Source: Phoenix dactylifera
Taxonomy: Eukaryota; Streptophyta; Magnoliopsida; Arecales; Arecaceae
Direction of reading: 5' to 3'
DNA: 64,000 nucleotides
Assembly (NCBI RefSeq): GCF_009389715.1
Contig: NC_052397.1
Location: 15,634,129 to 15,698,128, forward strand
The position numbers and the translations under genes are program-made. This document shows, piece by piece, positions 58,151-64,000 of this stretch (the first letter of the stretch is position 1; each line of letters begins with the position of its first letter). The notes beneath the pieces were generated by a model, which did no database searches, was not told the origin of the DNA, and saw only the letters and a program-made list of their open reading frames with translations.

Positions 58151-58324
58151 ATTATGAGTCAGACCTATCTGCAAAGCGAGCTCCCCTTGCAATGATGTAG
58201 TGGTGAACCTCTCATTCGTCTTTAGTGCTCTTCGAACCATGTGGAAAGGTTTCCCATCACACGGCTCACGAACTTGATCTTCCGTGGGAACCATATGTCT
58301 AAACAGGCTTGAAAAAATAGGTAT
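58151..58324 (-). pseudogene. 3' end of a nad5 group II intron, cut by LTR insertion
   Basis: Just upstream (minus strand) of the nad5 fragment lies GAGCCGTGTGATGGGAAACC followed by TTTCCACATGGTTCGAAGAG, the conserved domain V hairpin of a mitochondrial group II intron with its linker. The intron is interrupted at 58324/58325 by the start of a retrotransposon LTR, so only its 3' end remains in view. Confidence 0.75.
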
Positions 58325-59089
58325 TGTTGGGGGGAATAAAGTTTCCCCCCAAATGACATAAATGCCCCAGAGAAGCCGTACAACCTCCCACCCCGGACAG
58401 CAGAAGTCGGCGTCCGACCTCGGAACGCTCGGCCACGAGACGACCGACCCCGAGACCTCCGACCTAAGAGAAACCCCGATGTCCGAGGACCGTACTCTAA
58501 CATCCCTCCGGCATTTATTGCGCATGGCCGCTGTAATCTTCCGGCACACTCAACAATAAATGCGGATCTCCGGCTTACTCCACCATTAATGCGGATCTCC
58601 GGCTTACTCCATAATAAATGCGCGTGGCTCCTGACATCTACGGATCCCCAGCTCTCCACGGCAAATCGACCCAGCAGGGTCTAGTCGACTATGATAAGTC
58701 TCTGATCTCGGCCATACCGCCAACATCAGTGCAATGATTCGCCTGACCGAGCATCGACCCGAACAACATGCCGAGCCATACTACGGCCTCTCCCTGTTAC
58801 ATCACAGGTAAACCGACCCCCGCATATAAAAGGGAGCCTTGGCCTCTCAAGAAGAGAGGAACATTGGTACCCCCAAAATTCACTGTTTATCTTCCTTCTC
58901 CATACTATTTGCCCCCCTCACTGACTTGACCGTCGGAGGGCCGGCGCCGGAAAACCCGGCCACCGGTTCGTGTGCAGGCACCCAGACAGAGGACGCCGCC
59001 CGCCGACGGACCACCGCCCCGCCGTGAGGACTCACATCCGCTCCCTCTCTTCGACCGAAGATTGCCCCCGGGTCCAATTTCCAACAACA
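58325..59089 (+). mobile_element. 5' LTR of a Tat-type Ty3/gypsy retrotransposon
   Basis: A 765-bp LTR starts TGTTGGGGGGAATAAAG and ends CCAATTTCCAACAACA. It has a TATA box (TATAAAAG, about 58825), a C/T-rich leader, and a 3' part homologous to the solo LTR at 28552-29728. A primer-binding site-like GTTGGCGCTAGAGGAAGG follows immediately at 59090. The five bases before it are GGTAT. The matching 3' LTR lies beyond the window. Confidence 0.88.
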
Positions 59090-59122
59090 GTTGGCGCTAG
59101 AGGAAGGGCCCGAGTAGCAGTC

Positions 59123-62100
59123 ATGAAGTTGAGAAGTAAGGGAGCCTCTAACATCTCCCGGCGTCCCCCGCAAAGTCCTGGACACTCCGTCCAGAATTCT
59201 CCAACTCCAGCTGATCCAGTTCCTCAGGTCCAGCCGGAACAGTTTAACGCCCTGGTGCAGCAAGTCCAGGCCCTGGCCACCGTCGTTCAAGGTCTACGGC
59301 GCGAGGAGGCTTTACCCTCACTTCCCCCGCAGGCCCAGGCCCCGCCGGAGTGTCTCCCCAACGGCCCGGTTCTCCCCAGCCAAAATTTGCATGGCTCCTC
59401 CAGAGCCAACAATGGAGAACGAGCTTCTCCCCAGAGAGAGTCACCGGGAGAAGGTTTCGACCGGAGACCCCAACTCTCTGAGGCGGAGTCAGCCCCGGAC
59501 TGCCGTGGGCTGGCGCAAACCACAGCGACAATCCCACGGGTGGGGGAGCTTGACCGAAAAGTTGAGCATCTGGAGCGCCAGATCGCGGCACTCCACAGCA
59601 AGAAGGCAAGACAGGAAGGGGACTTTGAGTTCACTACCAAGTCCCCCTTCTCCCGCCAGATCGAGGACGAGCCGGTTCCCGCGAGGTTCAAAATGCCTCA
59701 GGTGGAGCCCTACAGCGGAATCACCGACCCCCTTGACCACCTGGAGAGTTATCGGGCCCTCATGGCCCTACAAGGGTCCTCGGAGGCCATACTCTGCAAG
59801 GCCTTCCCAGCAACCCTCCGAGGGACCGCCCGGCTTTGGTTTTCTGGACTGAAGCCGAACACGGTGTCCTCTTTTGAGCAGCTCGGCAGGCAGTTCGCCA
59901 CCAACTTTGCTGCCAGCCGGCGCCAGCGACGGACATTAGACTCCCTCCTGGACATCAAGCAGAAGGAGGGGGAGTCCCTCAAAGAGTACCTGGACCGCTT
60001 TACCGCCGCCACATGGGAGGTTCGCGAGCTAGACCAGTCGATAGCCATGTCGGCTTTGAAGACTGGGGTTCGCTCTTACCGATTCCTCTTCTCCATCGAG
60101 AAGAGCTTCCCGGCCGACTTCACCGAAATGCTGGCCCGAGCCCGGAAGTACGCCAAGGCCGAGGAGGCAGTCGCCTCCAGGCGGGGAGCAATTGAGCCCG
60201 CCTCGAAGAAACAGAAGAAACGCCGCGAGGAACGCGGCCGACAAAGGAGCCGGTCGCCCCGCAGAGAGAAAAATCTCCCCAGACTGAGGAGTCCGCCCCG
60301 TCAGCAGGGGCGACCTCAGCAGAGGACACCTCCTCGTCCGAGGTCTCCACCACGGCCCCGGATGTACCAGGCGAGGTACGAGAACTATACACCCGTTAAT
60401 GCTCCCCGGGCCGAGATCCTAATGGAAATTGAGGGTCGGGACTTCTTCCGACCCCCGCCTCCTATGCGAGACACGGGATTTCCCCGAAATACCAGGAAGT
60501 ATTGCCGCTTCCACCGAGACCGTGGGCACGACACGGAGGACTGCTTCCAACTCCGGGACGAGATAGAAGCGCTCATCCGACGGGGAGTACTCAACCGGTT
60601 CGTGAGGAATCGACCTGAGGAAAGAAGGCCGGCGGAGAATGTCGCACCAACCGAAAATCCAGGCGACAACAGGCCCATCGCCGGCACCATCAACATGATC
60701 GGGCGGGCCTCGGCAGGAACGGCCGCCCAGGGAACACCCCCGAAGCGCCCACGTACCGATGAAGTCATCTCGTTCTCGGACGAGGACTTAGAAGGGGTCG
60801 AGACCCCTCACGATGACGCTGTGGTCATCTCAATGATTGTAAATAGGTTTGATGTAAAGCGTGTCCTAGTTGACAATGGAAGTTCAGCCAACATTTTGTA
60901 CTACCACGCCTACCAAAAAATGGGGTTGACAGAAGGACATCTCCGGAGAATCAGTGCCCCGCTAGTCGGGTTTACCGGAGATGCGGTCTCGGTTGAAGGT
61001 GAGGCTAGCTTCCTTGTCACAGTTGGCCTCGCCCCCCGGGAGAGCACTGTGAGGATGGACTTCCTGGTGGTCCGTCTGCCCTCGGTCTACAACGCCATCC
61101 TTGGGCGCCCAGGGTTAAACACCCTTCGAGCCGTGGTTTCAACTCGCCATTTACTCATGCGGTTCCCCACCGACCAAGGAGTAGGCGAGGTCCGCGGAGA
61201 CCAACTGGTCGCCAAGCAATGCTACATGGCGGCCCACACAGTGAAACAACCAGCTGAGGCGCCAGACCGCCCGACGCGCCCTTCACTCCCCATAGAAACC
61301 CTCGATGCGAGGGACACCCCCTGGAAGAAGCAAGTAGAGCCCGGTGAGCTCCTTATTCAAATCCCACTACGAGAAAATTTTCCCGAGCTAACCGTGCAGG
61401 TCGGCTCCGGCCTCGGCGCCCATGAGAGGGATCGCCTCGTCAGCTTCCTGCGGGATAATGCCGACGTCTTCGCCTGGTCGCCCGCGGACGTGCCAGGAAT
61501 TGACCCTGAGGTCATGGTCCACCGACTTCAGGTGAAACCAACCAGCAAGCCTGTAAAGCAGAAGAAAAGAGGCTCCGCCCCCGAGCGACAACGAGCTGCG
61601 GCCGAGGAGGTGGACAAACTCCTCGGAGCCGGCTTCATCCGGGAGGTCTCCTACCCGGACTGGCTCGCCAACATAGTCCTCGTAAAGAAGGCCAACGGAA
61701 AATGGCGTATGTGTGTGGACTACACCGATCTGAACAAGGCCTGCCCAAAAGATAGTTTCCCCCTCCCGAGCATCGACCAGCCCATGAAGCAAATATTGCA
61801 GAGGTCGGATCGTGCGGGGAGGGTCGCCAAATGGGCGGTCGAGCTCGGGGAATTCGACCTCGAATATCGGCCCAGGCCGGCTATCAAAGCTCAGATACTC
61901 GCCGACTTCATCGTGGAGTGCACCCTTCCGGACGACCCCGAGCTGCCATCTGAGTCCGTGGAGGAGACCCCGAAGCAGCCATGGGTCCTGCACTCGGATG
62001 GGTCTTCGACCCCGGGGGGCAGCGGGGCCGGACTTATCCTCACCAGTCCAGATGGAGTGGTGGCTGAGCAAGCTCTGCGCCTCGAGTTCCCAGCCTCGAA

Positions 62101-62815
62101 CAATGAGGCCGAGTATGAGGCTCTCATCGCCGGGCTCAAGCTGGCGAGAGAACTAAAAGTGGGAGATCTGACGGCCTTCAGCGACTCCCAGCTGGTGGTG
62201 AACCAGGTCCAAGGAGATCTTGAAGCTAAAGGGCCATCCATGCAAAAGTATCTCCAAAAGGTGCGGGAACTCGCATCTGCCCTGAATTCTTTTAATATTC
62301 AGTACATTCCCAGAGCGGAAAACCTCAGGGCAGACCAGCTATCCAAACTGGCCACCTCCCGCATGAGCGAGCTTCCCAAGGGAACAGCGCTCGAGTATCT
62401 TCAGACCCCCAGCACGGAGGAACCCGAGCCTACCATGTACGTCGACTCCGAGCCAAGTTGGATCGATGGGCTCATCTGCTACCTTCAGGACGGAACCCTA
62501 CCTCATGACGAGACGGAGGCTCGTCGAATCAAGCGCCAGGCTCCCCGGTATGTCTTGTACGAGAATAAACTCTATCGACAATCATTTACTTCTCCCCTTC
62601 TCAGATGCCTCCGCCCCTCCGAGGCGGACTACGCCCTCCGAGAGGTCCATGAAGGGATCTGCGGAAATCACCTAGGGGGTCGAGCCTTGGCCCATAAGAT
62701 CCTGCGGCAGGGATACTACTGGCCCACATCCAGAAGGACGCAACAGATTTCGTCCGCAAGTGCGATCGGTGCCAACGAAACGCCAATATCCAGCGCCGAC
62801 CTTCAGCTCTGCTGA
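59123..62815 (+). CDS. Tat-lineage Ty3/gypsy gag-pol frame lacking the reverse-transcriptase core
   Basis: One open frame of about 1230 codons from ATG at 59123 (MKLRSKGASNISRRPP), 34 bases after the LTR and primer site. Order: coiled-coil region; retrotransposon gag domain (VEPYSGITDPLDHLESYRAL to SALKTGVRSYRF, about 59700-60090); basic RSRSPRR-rich linker; gag zinc knuckle (CRFHRDRGHDTEDC, near 60502); aspartic protease (VDNGSSANILYYHAYQKMG, near 60870); start of reverse transcriptase (WLANIVLVKKANGKWRMCVD, DLNKACPKDSFPLPSIDQ, to 61782). The frame then jumps to PMKQILQRSDRAGR (the RT/RNase H boundary region), so the fingers-palm core with the catalytic YxDD is absent. Next comes a Tat-type RNase H (LHSDGSS, NNEAEYEAL, SDSQLVVNQV, RADQLSKLA). 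The frame runs into the integrase HHCC finger (HEGICGNHLGG) and then off-frame near 62730. The element is non-autonomous. Confidence 0.93.
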   Translation: MKLRSKGASNISRRPPQSPGHSVQNSPTPADPVPQVQPEQFNALVQQVQALATVVQGLRREEALPSLPPQAQAPPECLPNGPVLPSQNLHGSSRANNGERASPQRESPGEGFDRRPQLSEAESAPDCRGLAQTTATIPRVGELDRKVEHLERQIAALHSKKARQEGDFEFTTKSPFSRQIEDEPVPARFKMPQVEPYSGITDPLDHLESYRALMALQGSSEAILCKAFPATLRGTARLWFSGLKPNTVSSFEQLGRQFATNFAASRRQRRTLDSLLDIKQKEGESLKEYLDRFTAATWEVRELDQSIAMSALKTGVRSYRFLFSIEKSFPADFTEMLARARKYAKAEEAVASRRGAIEPASKKQKKRREERGRQRSRSPRREKNLPRLRSPPRQQGRPQQRTPPRPRSPPRPRMYQARYENYTPVNAPRAEILMEIEGRDFFRPPPPMRDTGFPRNTRKYCRFHRDRGHDTEDCFQLRDEIEALIRRGVLNRFVRNRPEERRPAENVAPTENPGDNRPIAGTINMIGRASAGTAAQGTPPKRPRTDEVISFSDEDLEGVETPHDDAVVISMIVNRFDVKRVLVDNGSSANILYYHAYQKMGLTEGHLRRISAPLVGFTGDAVSVEGEASFLVTVGLAPRESTVRMDFLVVRLPSVYNAILGRPGLNTLRAVVSTRHLLMRFPTDQGVGEVRGDQLVAKQCYMAAHTVKQPAEAPDRPTRPSLPIETLDARDTPWKKQVEPGELLIQIPLRENFPELTVQVGSGLGAHERDRLVSFLRDNADVFAWSPADVPGIDPEVMVHRLQVKPTSKPVKQKKRGSAPERQRAAAEEVDKLLGAGFIREVSYPDWLANIVLVKKANGKWRMCVDYTDLNKACPKDSFPLPSIDQPMKQILQRSDRAGRVAKWAVELGEFDLEYRPRPAIKAQILADFIVECTLPDDPELPSESVEETPKQPWVLHSDGSSTPGGSGAGLILTSPDGVVAEQALRLEFPASNNEAEYEALIAGLKLARELKVGDLTAFSDSQLVVNQVQGDLEAKGPSMQKYLQKVRELASALNSFNIQYIPRAENLRADQLSKLATSRMSELPKGTALEYLQTPSTEEPEPTMYVDSEPSWIDGLICYLQDGTLPHDETEARRIKRQAPRYVLYENKLYRQSFTSPLLRCLRPSEADYALREVHEGICGNHLGGRALAHKILRQGYYWPTSRRTQQISSASAIGANETPISSADLQLC

Positions 62816-63690
62816 CCTCCATCATCGCCCCCTGGCCGTTTGCCCAATGGGGGATCGACATCCTGGGGCCCTTTCCCCTGGCCACCGGACAGAGAAAGTT
62901 CCTGGTCGTCTCCATCGACTACTTCACCAAATGGGTCGAGGCCGAACCCGTTGCCCGGATCACCGAGCAAAAGATGCGGGACTTCGTGTGGAAGTCCATA
63001 ATCTGCAGATTCGGACTACCCCGTATCCTTATATCTGACAATGGTCGACAATTTGACAATGTTCATTTCAGAAAATTTTGCTCTGAACTCGGCATTGATC
63101 ACCGTTTCACCTCGGTCGCTCACCCCCAGACAAACGGAAAAACTGAGGTAACTAACCGAACTATTTTGCAGGGACTTAAAGCTAGGCTTGATCGGTCCAA
63201 AGGACAGTGGGTCGAGGACTTGTACAATGTCCTTTGGGCGTACCGGACCACGTTCCGACTACCCACGGGAGAGACCCCCTTCAACCTAGCATACGGCACT
63301 GAGGCCGTCATCCCGTTGGAGATCGGCCTGCCTTCTCTCAGAGTGGAGCATTACGACCCCGACACCAACTCTTCCCAGCTAAGGAGCAACTTGGACCTTG
63401 TCGAAGAAACGAGAGAGATCGCCCGGGTTCGCATGGCGAGATACCAACAGCGAACGGCCCAATACTACAACTCCAGAGTCAAGCCCAAGCTCTTCAAAGT
63501 AGGGGACCTCGTCCTCAGGAGAGCCGAGGCTTCTCAACCGACCGAGCAAGGAAAGCTCGCCCCAAATTGGGAAGGGCCGTATCAAATCGCCCCGGTACAA
63601 CGACTAGGGGCGTACAAATTGAAGTCCCTGAAGGGGACTCTGATCTCACGAAGCTGGAACTCCGAGAATCTACGGATGTATTACCAATGA
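62731..63690 (+). pseudogene. Retrotransposon integrase, out of frame with gag-pol
   Basis: Directly after YYWPT the coding frame shifts (frame of 59123 to frame of 62731, consistent with loss of one base). It then reads QKDATDFVRKCDRCQRNANI, giving the CxxC half of the integrase zinc finger. The catalytic core follows with WGIDILGPFP (D), ISDNGRQFDN (D) and TNGKTEVTNR (E), so all three D,D-35-E residues are present. The C-terminal segment has NWEGPYQIAPV and ends SENLRMYYQ with TGA at 63688-63690. It would be a full integrase if in frame. The shift makes it untranslatable as part of gag-pol. Confidence 0.9.
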
Positions 63691-64000
63691 AACCCTAAGG
63701 GGTTCAAAACAATCAGGACAATGGACTCAGCTCCTTTTTCTGCAAATATTTCTCTCACCTTGATAACTGTAATCCTCTTTTAATATTGGGTCGTCTGTGA
63801 TCCTCAGATTCTCCGGCCAAAATCGGGATGCCTCGAGGCTCGACCGTAGAGTCCCAAACTCCCTCGACCTCGGGAAGAATCGCAAGACGATGAGACGTGG
63901 AATGGAGCAGGATTCCTCGACTTAGGCCGAGATGCCCCGAGTGTCGACAGTGCGTGCCCAGACCCCTCGACACTTCGGGAAGACGGGGTAGTACCTTCGC
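63691..64000 (+). mobile_element. Untranslated 3' region of the Ty3/gypsy element (continues past window)
   Basis: After the integrase stop, the sequence is non-coding with partially repeated CCTCGA...CTCGGGAAG words, as expected for the spacer between pol and the 3' LTR of a Tat-type element. No polypurine tract or 3' LTR is reached before the window ends. Confidence 0.6.

Noticed and set aside
59244-62241. Many long minus-strand frames opposite the retrotransposon
   Set aside because: GC-rich codon bias of the sense frame opens the antisense frames; no domains.

Overview
The window is nuclear DNA from a flowering plant, most likely a monocot and quite possibly a palm. The evidence is spliced plant genes with AT-rich introns, plant-type transposons, a eukaryotic tRNA-Asp gene, and pieces of plastid and mitochondrial DNA. 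The palm call is an inference from gene similarity and from a dispersed GGTACC-rich repeat; a repeat-library or whole-genome match is needed to name the species. No prokaryotic genes or CRISPR arrays are present. Most of the many short open frames are noise. Real coding sequence was recovered by joining exons at splice sites whose phases agree.

Layout. (1) 638-9181 (+): exons 2 to 8 of an AP1/FUL-clade MADS-box transcription factor whose MADS-domain exon lies left of the window. Its 5.6-kb intron opens with a GC donor and holds a three-LTR TRIM array and a 343-bp tandem duplication. (2) 10997-22984 (-): a complete four-coding-exon RING-H2 E3 ubiquitin ligase (228 aa) of the At3g02290 type, tail-to-tail with the MADS gene. 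Its first donor site is tandemly triplicated, and a 786-bp Mutator-like foldback element (23924-24709) sits just upstream. (3) 25.7-27.7 kb: LINE debris (zinc-binding and RNase H domains). (4) 28552-29728: a solo LTR with 5-bp target duplications. (5) 30718-32283 (+): a universal-stress-protein-like gene (227 aa), with a 26-bp perfect hairpin in its second intron. (6) 32811-32882 (-): tRNA-Asp(GUC). (7) 35510-35935 (+): a small single-exon membrane protein with a polycysteine run. (8) 36-42 kb: gene-poor, AT-rich DNA with two MITE-like elements. (9) 42874-49468 (+): a complete two-exon GAUT11-like GT8 galacturonosyltransferase (535 aa) with a 5-kb intron. (10) 51624-52548 (+): a secreted proline-rich Pollen Ole e 1-domain protein (277 aa). 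(11) about 54.0-54.35 kb: a tRNA-related SINE-like sequence. (12) about 55.4-58.3 kb: organelle-derived DNA, namely the plastid rpl16 intron end plus exon 2 beside mitochondrial nad5, both broken. (13) 58325 to the window end: a Tat-type Ty3/gypsy retrotransposon inserted in the organelle DNA. Its long frame stays open across an in-frame loss of the reverse-transcriptase core, and its integrase is frameshifted.

The genes do not form a pathway or operon. They are independent plant loci (floral regulation, ubiquitination, stress response, pectin synthesis, secreted wall protein) separated by transposon insertions of several kinds and ages.
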